A DNA stretch of 14,429 bases from Patescibacteria group bacterium (GCA_003524845.1 DQGR01000060.1:326-14754); one strand, 5' to 3'. Shown: positions 5,142-11,721, counted from the stretch's first letter. Made by a program: numbers and translations. The notes: generated by a model from the sequence alone, not told the origin.

Positions 5142-5722
5142 GAAAAAGTGGAGTAATAGCTGATGGATATCTCGCTGGAGAATCGGCGTTTGCACTCCAT
5201 TTTGGGCACCGTATTTCTGAAGATTTTGATTTTTTCTCTTCCAAAGAATTTGAACCTGCGATGTTAAGTAATAAATTGTCAGAAGCAGGTGAGTTTGTGG
5301 AAGAGAAAGCAATTGGAATTACTCTCCTAGGAACTTTTAATACTGTAAAATTCAGTTATTTTGAATATAATTATCCGCTCGTTGCTTCAACCACAACATT
5401 TTCCAATGTGTCAATTGCTCATCCACACGATATAGCTGCTATGAAACTGGTCGCCATTACCGATCGTGGAACGAAACGGGACTACATTGATCTCTTTGAG
5501 ATAACGCGACAAAATATTTCTTTTGACACCATGTTCTCACTCTATGATCAGAAATATAAAAAATTACAAACAAAAATATTTACACTCATAAAAGCACTCA
5601 CTTATTTTGATGAGGCGGATAAAACCGATATGCCCCAAATGCTTACCCCAGTTTCCTGGGGTAAGGTCAAACAATTTTTTGTCTCCGAATCCATGCGCCT
5701 CGCCAGAAAATATCTGGAGTAA
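5090..5722 (+). CDS. AbiEii/AbiGii-family nucleotidyltransferase toxin (copy A2)
   Basis: This 210-residue paralog of the protein at 198-833 has the same motif spacing: DFD at 45-47, DIAAMKL and KRDYIDL in the C-terminal half, and the end SMRLARKYLE. The first motif reads GES (30-32) where copy A1 and most family members have GGS or GGT. Since that glycine helps bind the nucleotide triphosphate, activity may be altered. The start is GTG with a strong Shine-Dalgarno. It forms a two-gene unit with the DUF6922-like gene it overlaps. Its stop is 7 bases from the stop of the complete wzt gene, which converges on it. The DNA of both ends is near identical to copy A1, while the middle is diverged. 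Confidence 0.85.
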   Translation: MFANVLSQSAQTALAVLGKSGVIADGYLAGESAFALHFGHRISEDFDFFSSKEFEPAMLSNKLSEAGEFVEEKAIGITLLGTFNTVKFSYFEYNYPLVASTTTFSNVSIAHPHDIAAMKLVAITDRGTKRDYIDLFEITRQNISFDTMFSLYDQKYKKLQTKIFTLIKALTYFDEADKTDMPQMLTPVSWGKVKQFFVSESMRLARKYLE

Positions 5723-5729
5723 TACAAGT

Positions 5730-6470
5730 CTACAGCGGACCATATTGCTTAACTACTTGGGCATTTCCTTGTTTTTCAACGATACCTTTTCGCAGTAAAA
5801 CAACTCGTTCACAGTTCTCTCTGACATAGTCTAACCAGTGACTGACGATAATAATCGTTTTCCCCGACTTAAAAAACTCCTGAATTTTTGCTTGTGCTTT
5901 TTGGTGAAAGTTAGCGTCTCCTGCACTCATGTTTTCATCTAGTATTAAAATTTCTGGTTCCGCATGAACTGCGATGGAAAAACCCAGACGCAGTTTCATG
6001 CCTTCAGAATAGGTGAATAAGGGTACGTCGATAAATTTTCCGATATCGGCAAAAGAAATGATGTCTTTAATTTTACTTTCAATTTCTTTTCGCTTCATTC
6101 CAAGGACCATCGCATTAAGAAATATATTTTGATACCCGGTCAGATCTGGATGAAAACCTGCTTCCAAATCGATCAGTGATATAGTTTTCCCAAATGTCTC
6201 AACCCGGCCTGAAGTAGGGAAGGTGATGCCGGAAATAATTTTTAGAAGCGTCGTTTTGCCGCTGCCATTTGGGCCAATAATCCCGACTTTTTCGCCCTTC
6301 TTGATTGTCAAATTAATATTTTTCAGCGCCCAAAAACTTTCAGTTCTCCCATTTATTAAATGCTCAACCAAGGTCGGCTTCTCATGATGAATTGTATAAC
6401 GTTTTGAAACGTTGGTTAATTGAACTGCAACAGTATTCCTGCTTGACTTTTTCCCGTTTTTTGCTATCAT
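5730..6470 (-). CDS. wzt: Wzt-like ABC ATPase of an O-antigen/polysaccharide exporter
   Basis: A 246-residue ATP-binding subunit with Walker A GPNGSGKTT (66-74), the Wzt-type signature YSEGMKLRLG (154-163), Walker B ILILDE (174-179) and the switch His211 (VSHW). With Wzm it would drive a lipid-linked glycan across the cytoplasmic membrane. It is the short form: the C-terminal glycan-binding domain found in some Wzt proteins is absent, so export is probably not gated by a terminal sugar modification. It starts 4 bases after the stop of the unidentified gene and belongs to the wzm operon. Three partial copies of its 3' end lie downstream at 1749-1996, 2743-2940 and 3847-4020, interleaved with toxin-antitoxin modules. 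Confidence 0.93.
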   Translation of the reverse strand: MIAKNGKKSSRNTVAVQLTNVSKRYTIHHEKPTLVEHLINGRTESFWALKNINLTIKKGEKVGIIGPNGSGKTTLLKIISGITFPTSGRVETFGKTISLIDLEAGFHPDLTGYQNIFLNAMVLGMKRKEIESKIKDIISFADIGKFIDVPLFTYSEGMKLRLGFSIAVHAEPEILILDENMSAGDANFHQKAQAKIQEFFKSGKTIIIVSHWLDYVRENCERVVLLRKGIVEKQGNAQVVKQYGPL

Positions 6471-6474
6471 ATAT

Positions 6475-6993
6475 TTAAGTCGAGCTCCTCCGGACCCCTT
6501 GCGTCAAAGCGGAAGGTGAGGACGGCAAAGGCCCGGCTTTTTTAGTGGAAAAATATTTTAAAATTTCCTTCGCAGGAAGCTTCCTAAGGCCTTTTTTATA
6601 TTTTTGCCGATGCAATCTCCAAACCAGCTTATGCGCAGGAGATGGTTTACCTATTCGCCGAAATCGAATGCTTCTTGTCCATTTTGTACCAAACTTATTA
6701 CGTAATAGTTTTTCTAATGTTTCTCTAACCACCTGATCTTTTCCGGTATACTCTTCATCAATAACAACTACAATATTCTTTGCTAGAGATTCAATCAGCA
6801 TGAATATAACCACGCCGAAAAGCACTGGAAGAATATCTTTTTGTGGTATTAAACTTTTACGCAAATGCGCAATTAGTGACCTTTTCGTCGATACAGAAAG
6901 CACAACCGCATCAGTTTTTCCATTTGCAAAACCAATTACGGTTAAGGTGTCTAATTGCTCAAGTTTTCCACTTTGGTCAATTTCAACTTTCAT
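6475..6993 (-). CDS. Unidentified protein between wzm and wzt
   Basis: I do not recognise a named family. From ATG 6991-6993 the product has 172 residues and begins MKVEIDQSGKLEQ. It has a hydrophobic stretch (DILPVLFGVVIFMLIESLA) running into a strand-like IVVVIDEEYTGKD, followed by a strongly basic C-terminal half with RFRRIGKPSPAHK. The strand ending in acidic residues is reminiscent of nuclease-like or RNase H-like folds, but this is only an impression. I believe similar short proteins occur in other CPR genomes. An in-frame start at 7047 would overlap wzm by 17 nt; the MKVEID start looks more natural, though no Shine-Dalgarno supports either. The last ~20 residues come from an abruptly GC-rich stretch (about 6478-6540) that may be acquired DNA. 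Confidence 0.6.
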   Translation of the reverse strand: MKVEIDQSGKLEQLDTLTVIGFANGKTDAVVLSVSTKRSLIAHLRKSLIPQKDILPVLFGVVIFMLIESLAKNIVVVIDEEYTGKDQVVRETLEKLLRNKFGTKWTRSIRFRRIGKPSPAHKLVWRLHRQKYKKGLRKLPAKEILKYFSTKKAGPLPSSPSALTQGVRRSST

Positions 6994-7030
6994 TTTTTGC
7001 CGTTCACTGATTTCTGTTTGCTTTTTTTCT

Positions 7031-7798
7031 TCATACCCAATCGTCAAATTCTTTACTTAACTTTTGAAATGTATACCAACCTAACCCGAGTATCACCATA
7101 ATTTCAAGTGTATTTAACGTAATCATCGCCGGTCCAGGACCTGGTGCCTCAACCAGAGCATATTGAAATAACTGCACTATCGCAGTAAGAGGATTTAAAC
7201 GCCATAACCAGATCACATCACGTGGAACCACAGATATTGAGTAGACAATTGGGGTTGCATAAAACCAGATAATGAGAAGCGCCTGCACAAAAAAGTTCAC
7301 ATCACGGAAACGGACATTTAGAGCCGAGGTCAGCAAACTTAATCCTATGGTAAATAACAAGAGTAAGGCAATCGCAAGCAGCAGCGCCGGTAACGTGGTA
7401 AATGAAAAAATTCCCACAAACATGGTAAGAGGAATAAATAGTATGAGACTCAAGACGAAATGGACAAAATTGGATAGTACTATGGATAGGGGAATCACCA
7501 TCCGGGGAAACCGGGCTTTTTTAATAAGTGAGCGTTCAAACACAATTGAAGGCGTGGCTTTGGTAAGACTTAGTGTAAAAAAATTCCACATTAAAAGTCC
7601 AATCAGTAAATAGAAATAATAATTAATAATTGGTTCTTTGATAAAGAAACGGAAGATAAATCCGATGACTACCATTTGTAAAACCGGATTAATGACCACC
7701 CATAAAAACCCAAAGACCGTACGTTTATACCGGGCTTGCAGTTCTTTTTGGGTCATGCCGAGAAGTAAATCTATAAACAATTGTGTTTCGGAGTGCAT
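7031..7798 (-). CDS. wzm: Wzm-like ABC-2 permease of an O-antigen/polysaccharide exporter
   Basis: A 255-residue membrane protein with the ABC-2 layout: an amphipathic N-terminus (KELQARYKRTVFGFLW, the usual interface to the ATPase), six hydrophobic segments, and a conserved RFRDV between the fourth and fifth. The typical LNPLTAIVQLFQYAL follows before the last segment. It pairs with Wzt to export a glycan on its lipid carrier. I chose ATG 7796-7798 (MHSETQLF) over a TTG five codons upstream. No Shine-Dalgarno is visible. The following gene may overlap its 3' end. An operon of wzm, the unidentified gene and wzt is likely, read leftward. Confidence 0.92.
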   Translation of the reverse strand: MHSETQLFIDLLLGMTQKELQARYKRTVFGFLWVVINPVLQMVVIGFIFRFFIKEPIINYYFYLLIGLLMWNFFTLSLTKATPSIVFERSLIKKARFPRMVIPLSIVLSNFVHFVLSLILFIPLTMFVGIFSFTTLPALLLAIALLLLFTIGLSLLTSALNVRFRDVNFFVQALLIIWFYATPIVYSISVVPRDVIWLWRLNPLTAIVQLFQYALVEAPGPGPAMITLNTLEIMVILGLGWYTFQKLSKEFDDWV

Positions 7799-8028
7799 AC
7801 TTTTTAAGTACAAAACGACTAAACCTTAATGTCACTCTAAACTCGTCCCAAACGGATCCCTTTGGGATTTGGGAATCTAGATGCTGAAACGAGTTCAGCA
7901 TGACAGGTACCGTTTTTATCAAACCACAACCGTAATACTATATGATACAATTTTATCCTGCAATACTTAAGAGAATTCTTAGGTAGTGTTGTGTTGGGTA
8001 AAAGGTCTGAATTTTTACGGTTTTAATT
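7799..8028. other. Divergent intergenic region between wzm and the sugar transferase
   Basis: This 230-bp gap holds a 74-bp inverted-repeat element (7831-7904) and a possible extended -10 for the rightward gene, TG-A-TACAAT at 7943-7951. That element would give a leader of about 70 nt, with no Shine-Dalgarno just before ATG 8029. I see no convincing promoter for wzm and no coding sequence. The short translatable frame on the minus strand here is the repeat read through. Confidence 0.5.
7831..7904. repeat. MITE-like palindromic interspersed element
   Basis: The element runs from GTCACTCTAAACTCGT to ACGAGTTCAGCATGAC; these 16-base ends are inverted copies with 13 of 16 matches. Inside are two hairpins: CCCAAA/TTTGGG (7847-7852 and 7861-7866) and ATGCTGAA/TTCAGCAT (7881-7888 and 7894-7901). 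From memory, the GCTGAA...TTCAGC core read as Met-Leu-Asn-Ser-Phe-Gln-His-Leu recurs in many bacterial genomes as a dispersed repeat. Confidence 0.6.
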
Positions 8029-8646
8029 ATGACTTCATATATCCTGAATTTCCTGTATGCGTTATTTCTGTTGTCAATAGTGCTATTGGTAACGCCGGTG
8101 ATTACAGTTATTTCTCTCCTGATTTTTATCGTGAGTGGTCTACCTATATTTTATGCACAGAAACGAGTTGGCCTGAACGGTATACCGTTTATGCTTTACA
8201 AGTTTCGTACCATGCATGTAGGCGCAGAGAAATTACAGGTAAAGCTCAAAGCTCAAAACGAAGCTAAGGGGCCGGTATTTAAAATCCGCCATGATCCGCG
8301 CTTTACAGCAATAGGCGGATTTTTAAGCCACACCGGCCTTGACGAACTGCCACAAATAATTAATATTTTTCTCGGACACATGGCAATTGTCGGACCACGA
8401 CCGCTACCGGTTGCGGAAGTCAAGAAACTCTTACCTTGGCAAAAGGAACGCCATAAAATTAAACCCGGCATCATTTCCCCCTGGATTGTGAATGGGTATC
8501 ACAGTCAAAAGTTTGATGACTGGATGAAAAGTGACCTGGAGTACGCGCTTAAAAAAAATCAAGTTTATGATCTGTACTTGATGGGTAAAGCCCTCGTCTT
8601 ATTTTTAAAATTTGTCCGTAATGAGTTGAGGGAATACCAGCTTTAG
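8029..8646 (+). CDS. Bacterial sugar-phosphate transferase (PglC/WcaJ-like monotopic PGT)
   Basis: A 205-residue initiating glycosyltransferase that transfers a sugar phosphate from a nucleotide sugar to undecaprenyl phosphate at the inner face of the membrane. It has an N-terminal hydrophobic re-entrant region (about 8-40), KFRTM (58-62), DPRFT (89-93), the catalytic Asp-Glu in LDELPQ (104-109), GPRP (122-125) and KPGI (145-148). It is the minimal form without the extra N-terminal membrane domain of WbaP/WcaJ. The gene is divergent from wzm and ends inside the last codons of the convergent prepilin gene (4-nt overlap, 8643-8646). Its product probably feeds the Wzm-Wzt exporter. ATG 8029 has no clear Shine-Dalgarno. 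Confidence 0.93.
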   Translation: MTSYILNFLYALFLLSIVLLVTPVITVISLLIFIVSGLPIFYAQKRVGLNGIPFMLYKFRTMHVGAEKLQVKLKAQNEAKGPVFKIRHDPRFTAIGGFLSHTGLDELPQIINIFLGHMAIVGPRPLPVAEVKKLLPWQKERHKIKPGIISPWIVNGYHSQKFDDWMKSDLEYALKKNQVYDLYLMGKALVLFLKFVRNELREYQL

Positions 8647-9245
8647 TTATTCCGAAGGGTTACCTGTGAAGAAAATGTTTGTTGTGCTTGTTCAGTCAGG
8701 GGTGAATCAGAATTTGCCTGCTTCAGCGTAAAACCCAGACCGACATTTTTAGTCACCCCATCAACTGCTGATAGGTTGCAGGAGAACATGAGACTCGTTA
8801 TTGCGGCAGTTGCGCAATCTGTGGCAATGGTGACTTGGGGACCGGTTAAATAAGTGGTGACACCTGTTGTTTGTTCACGGATTTCTTGCGCACTTCCGGT
8901 ATTTATGCACGAAAAAGTGGTAGTAGTGGCGTCCGGATTTTCAATACTAATTGAGTTGGTGATAGTGCCGTCACAACCTGAAGTAATATCACGGGCGTTT
9001 CTGAGTCGTATTTCCATAACTGACAGGGCATAATCTCCATTTTGCTTTACTTCTTTCAGAATTTCGGTCTTGTTTGCACCGCGAAGCAGGGAAAAGAAAG
9101 ATATGCTACCAATAGTCATGACGATACTGACAATTGCAAAAGTCACCAACACCTCAACCAAAGTAAAACCGGAACTTTTAGTTTCTGGTTTCTGACCCTG
9201 TCTGCCGGCAGGCAGGTTACTGATTACTGATTTCTTTATTTTCAT
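8643..9245 (-). CDS. Type IV prepilin-like protein with long leader
   Basis: A 200-residue protein with a class III prepilin signal: cleavage after SSG (24-26), then FTLVEVLVTFAIV with Glu at mature position 5. The following region is low in charge and rich in Thr and Ser, with several cysteines, as in minor pseudopilins of the PulJ/PilW kind (assignment tentative). ATG 9243-9245 overlaps the previous stop as ATGA and has GGTGG upstream, so I prefer it over a GTG two codons earlier. The leader is unusually long (26 residues) because it contains LPAGRQGQ, encoded by a palindromic repeat at 9197-9216. This is the last gene of the pilin run. Confidence 0.82.
   Translation of the reverse strand: MKIKKSVISNLPAGRQGQKPETKSSGFTLVEVLVTFAIVSIVMTIGSISFFSLLRGANKTEILKEVKQNGDYALSVMEIRLRNARDITSGCDGTITNSISIENPDATTTTFSCINTGSAQEIREQTTGVTTYLTGPQVTIATDCATAAITSLMFSCNLSAVDGVTKNVGLGFTLKQANSDSPLTEQAQQTFSSQVTLRNN
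9197..9216. repeat. 20-bp palindromic repeat inside the prepilin leader
   Basis: The sequence is symmetric about 9206/9207 with one G-T pair (9201/9212). It is flanked by short tandem doublets, GTTTCTG twice on the left and TTACTGA twice on the right. It encodes Leu-Pro-Ala-Gly-Arg-Gln-Gly, a peptide I recall recurring in CPR proteins. Confidence 0.65.
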
Positions 9246-9727
9246 TGCCACCTGGTTAAATATGTGTTTAATTTAATTTCCGAATCACGATTTCCTTGCT
9301 GCCAAAAAACACGTACCTGCACTGTTATTTTATCCGTCCCATCCCGAACCAGAATCATTTCCCGGTGAAACAGTAGAAACTGATCGGTAATTACCGCGCC
9401 TGCGCTACACGCAACCGGGCTTGGCCAGTAGGAAAAATCAACAAGCGTAGACAAATCAGGGAGACAGTAGGATACGCACCCCACACTACTAGGGCAAGAT
9501 TTATTATCGTATAATTCATACCAGTTTAAATTCCGTTGTTCCCGTAACCATTCAACCGCTTCCTGACCATATTTGGTAGCCAGGGCCTTGTTACGGGCAT
9601 ACTGCGCGTTACTAAGGCCATAATTTACTGCAGTAATCAGTGCGCCTAAAACCATACCAATCACCGCAATAGTAAAAATAACCTCCAGTAAGGTGGTGCC
9701 TCCACGCGTATGGTTAATTTGTTGCAT
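9242..9727 (-). CDS. Type IV prepilin-like protein (minor pseudopilin)
   Basis: A 161-residue protein with a 10-residue leader ending RGG, followed by TTLLEVIFTIAVIGMVLGAL, a prepilin N-terminal helix with Glu at +5. The next stretch, YGQEAVEWLREQRNLNW, is typical of PilV/GspI-like minor pilins, in which this position commonly reads A-Q-E-x-x-E. Several cysteines in the globular part (around 80-110) could form disulfides outside the cell. It starts 15 bases after the upstream prepilin gene ends, and its stop overlaps the next ATG (ATGA), so these genes form one transcript. A specific family name is not certain. Confidence 0.82.
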   Translation of the reverse strand: MQQINHTRGGTTLLEVIFTIAVIGMVLGALITAVNYGLSNAQYARNKALATKYGQEAVEWLREQRNLNWYELYDNKSCPSSVGCVSYCLPDLSTLVDFSYWPSPVACSAGAVITDQFLLFHREMILVRDGTDKITVQVRVFWQQGNRDSEIKLNTYLTRWQ

Positions 9728-9742
9728 AGTTTAACCCTTTTT

Positions 9743-10399
9743 TTACGGACATGTGCATACTGGCGGACTGCCAGTTCTGTACCCACAGTCCTTAATGTCA
9801 CCCCCACCAGCTAAACACACACTGTAATAGCGGTAGGGATTAGCAAAGGCTCGAATAGTTATCAGCTGTGACGTTACTGCCGGTAAAAAATTCCCGCTCG
9901 GGGACCCCTCATAGATTGCAATACCCGAACCTAAAACTTTAAATAAAACATGTTTTATATGTGATGCATCTTGAAATGCTCCCCCTATCGTAGTTCCGTA
10001 TCTGAAATTTGAGGGCAGCGGAAAAATTTTTAATGCGGGTTCGGAGGCGATGTCACTAAGGGTAAGAATTGTGTGTTGAGGGGTGCAAAATAAAAACTGT
10101 CGTAAATCGGTTGTGTGAAAATGAATGACATAACCCTCAAGTACTGTGCAACCAGTAGCAGGCTTGACTCCACTTAACGCATTTTGTTGAATACTGCGCA
10201 AATTGTTTTTGAGCTTAAGGCCTTGAGCGACAACACTTTGCCGGCGGTTAAAATCAATGTAACGGGCAACGCCCAGATTAAATAACAACCCCATGAGAGC
10301 TATCACTACCATAAGCTCTACAAGAGTAAATCCTTGAGCATTTCTTGTGTTTCGTTTCACAGTGGTTATCTGATTTTTGAAACTGACTAAGGATTGCAA
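9743..10399 (-). CDS. Type IV prepilin-like protein (GspH/FimT-like)
   Basis: Up to 218 residues. The prepilin signal is NAQG then FTLVELMVVIALMGLLFNLG, and the protein continues with a GspH/FimT-like layout: a long basic helix (LKLKNNLRSIQQNALSG) and a beta-rich globular domain. The C-terminus is cysteine rich (CLAGG...KDCGYR...VCTCP). The longest frame starts at TTG 10399 and overlaps the upstream gene by 13 nt. GTG 10360 would give a shorter 9-residue leader of normal size; neither has a clear Shine-Dalgarno, so the start is open. FimT-like minor pilins bind DNA in some naturally competent bacteria, which may be relevant here. Confidence 0.78.
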   Translation of the reverse strand: MQSLVSFKNQITTVKRNTRNAQGFTLVELMVVIALMGLLFNLGVARYIDFNRRQSVVAQGLKLKNNLRSIQQNALSGVKPATGCTVLEGYVIHFHTTDLRQFLFCTPQHTILTLSDIASEPALKIFPLPSNFRYGTTIGGAFQDASHIKHVLFKVLGSGIAIYEGSPSGNFLPAVTSQLITIRAFANPYRYYSVCLAGGGDIKDCGYRTGSPPVCTCP

Positions 10400-10875
10400 A
10401 CTGTCTGGGTAGTGCCCGCTTCCAATGTCACACGTAATTCATACGCACAACAACTACTTGAGCAGGCACGGGAAGTACCACATACCGTTTGGGTTTCTGA
10501 ACAAACTGGTTCGTAACTGTAGTAATTAGTAGAATTATTTCTTGGGTCAACTGGTAAATCCCGGATGTAATTTGGTTCGAGCGCCGTGGTTATGGCACCA
10601 GCCCAAGTGCTTCCACTACAGGGACAGCCACCACAACTGCCCCGACTTGAATCACATCCTATTTCCCCGGGATAACGACCATTATCGGATTTATAAATTT
10701 CCAGAGCTTGGGCAATAATTTCCAGGTCTACTTTGCGCCGTGAGTCACGTGCTGCCCGCTGTGATCCCTGATACGAAGCCAATCCAACAGTCAGCAGTAA
10801 ACCCAGGATTCCAATCACAATAATAATTTCCATCAGGGTAAATCCGCGGTTATGATCAGGAGAAAAATGCAGCAT
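10387..10875 (-). CDS. Type IV prepilin/major pseudopilin-like protein, cysteine rich
   Basis: A 162-residue protein with leader ending NRG and mature start FTLMEIIIVIGILGLLLTVG. Then comes the GspG/PilA-like ARDSRRKVDLEIIAQALEIY and a short globular domain around NGRYPGEIG. Ten cysteines follow, including CGGCPC and SSCC, far more than in a normal GspG. They suggest several disulfide bonds or, less likely, metal binding. The gene overlaps the end of the prepilin peptidase gene by 20 nt and is followed directly by further prepilin genes, so it is probably expressed with them. Whether it is the main pilus subunit or a minor one cannot be decided here. Confidence 0.82.
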   Translation of the reverse strand: MLHFSPDHNRGFTLMEIIIVIGILGLLLTVGLASYQGSQRAARDSRRKVDLEIIAQALEIYKSDNGRYPGEIGCDSSRGSCGGCPCSGSTWAGAITTALEPNYIRDLPVDPRNNSTNYYSYEPVCSETQTVCGTSRACSSSCCAYELRVTLEAGTTQTVCNP

Positions 10876-11677
10876 ACCAATTAATCAGTTGTTGTCCAAA
10901 AAAGAAACTCGTGACCGCCCCAACTAATAAAAACGGGGCAAAGGCAATCCGAGTCTTCCATCTCTTTCTTTGGGTTAAAACCAGTATGCTGGAAACGGCT
11001 GCACCTGTCAAGAAAGCGACGTACAACCCGACGACGACACCGGTAACTCCCAAAAATAAGCCAAGCACAAATACCAGTTTCACATCTCCAAACCCGATCC
11101 CTTTGCCTTTGGTCACAAAATAGATGACGTAGAAGAACAGGCAGGCTCCAAGCCCTGCAAGTAACACATACCCGAGCTGCGGCAAATTACCGGCATACAT
11201 TGTCAACTGGTAGAGTAATGCACCCATGCCGCTTGATAAAACCAGTTCATCCGGGATAATCTGGTATTTCAAATCCGCGACAAAAATCACCAGAAATGAG
11301 GAAAAGGTGAGTAGCAAGCTGAAGTAATTTACTAAACATCTGACACTTGACACTTGACACTTGACACTTTCACCGGCAAATAAAGGTATTTCACTAAATA
11401 TATACCCGGCAATAATTACAAATAGAAATCCGGATGCTAACTCAATTAATGGATACTGCCATGATAATTTCTTATGACAATACCCGCATCTGCCACGTAA
11501 CCACACAAATGAAATGACTGGAATCAAATCAAACCAGGCCAGTTTTTTTTTGCAAAAGTCGCAGTGAGAACGGCCTTTAAACGGGTTTTCGTTGTGGGGA
11601 AGCCGATCAATCAGCACGTTAAAAAACGAGCCGAAAATAGCCCCAACTATAAAAATAAATACAGTAAAAACCAGCAT
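10856..11677 (-). CDS. pilD: Prepilin peptidase (PilD/ComC, A24 family)
   Basis: A 273-residue inner membrane aspartic protease that removes prepilin leaders and usually methylates the new N-terminus. It has the N-terminal methylase-type domain with two CxxC pairs (Cys39/42 and Cys64/67), about eight hydrophobic segments, and the two catalytic aspartates: Asp135 in VADLKYQIIPDE and Asp198 in the GxGD motif GIGFGDVKL. A loop near residues 103-115 is encoded by four tandem copies of a heptamer (11341-11368). The gene opens a run with four prepilin genes and overlaps the first by 20 nt. A possible leaderless promoter is at 11686-11715. The start is ATG 11675-11677. Confidence 0.95.
   Translation of the reverse strand: MLVFTVFIFIVGAIFGSFFNVLIDRLPHNENPFKGRSHCDFCKKKLAWFDLIPVISFVWLRGRCGYCHKKLSWQYPLIELASGFLFVIIAGYIFSEIPLFAGESVKCQVSSVRCLVNYFSLLLTFSSFLVIFVADLKYQIIPDELVLSSGMGALLYQLTMYAGNLPQLGYVLLAGLGACLFFYVIYFVTKGKGIGFGDVKLVFVLGLFLGVTGVVVGLYVAFLTGAAVSSILVLTQRKRWKTRIAFAPFLLVGAVTSFFFGQQLINWYAAFFS
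11341..11368. repeat. Heptanucleotide tandem repeat (TGACACT, four units) within pilD
   Basis: Four perfect 7-bp units lie inside the prepilin peptidase gene. Seven is not a multiple of three, so gain or loss of one or two units would shift the frame. In the present form the gene is in frame and encodes SVKCQVSSVRC. Confidence 0.85.
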
Positions 11678-11685
11678 GATTATTA

Positions 11686-11715
11686 ATCATATCTTAATGT
11701 TCATTATCCGCACAA
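11686..11715 (-). promoter_or_regulatory. Possible promoter of the pilD-prepilin operon
   Basis: On the minus strand TTGTGC (11715-11710), 18 bases, TATGAT (11691-11686), then 8 bases to ATG 11677. The transcript would be nearly leaderless. It lies just past the terminator of the upstream prepilin gene. Confidence 0.4.
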
Positions 11716-11721
11716 CCACCA

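Noticed and set aside
7725..7922. A 65-codon minus-strand frame upstream of and overlapping wzm
   Set aside because: It is the inverted-repeat element at 7831-7904 read through in a wrong frame, and it runs into the wzm coding region. There is no family resemblance and no ribosome site.
11341..11368. CRISPR-like array
   Set aside because: The units are seven bases with no spacers. No repeat-spacer structure or cas gene occurs in the window.
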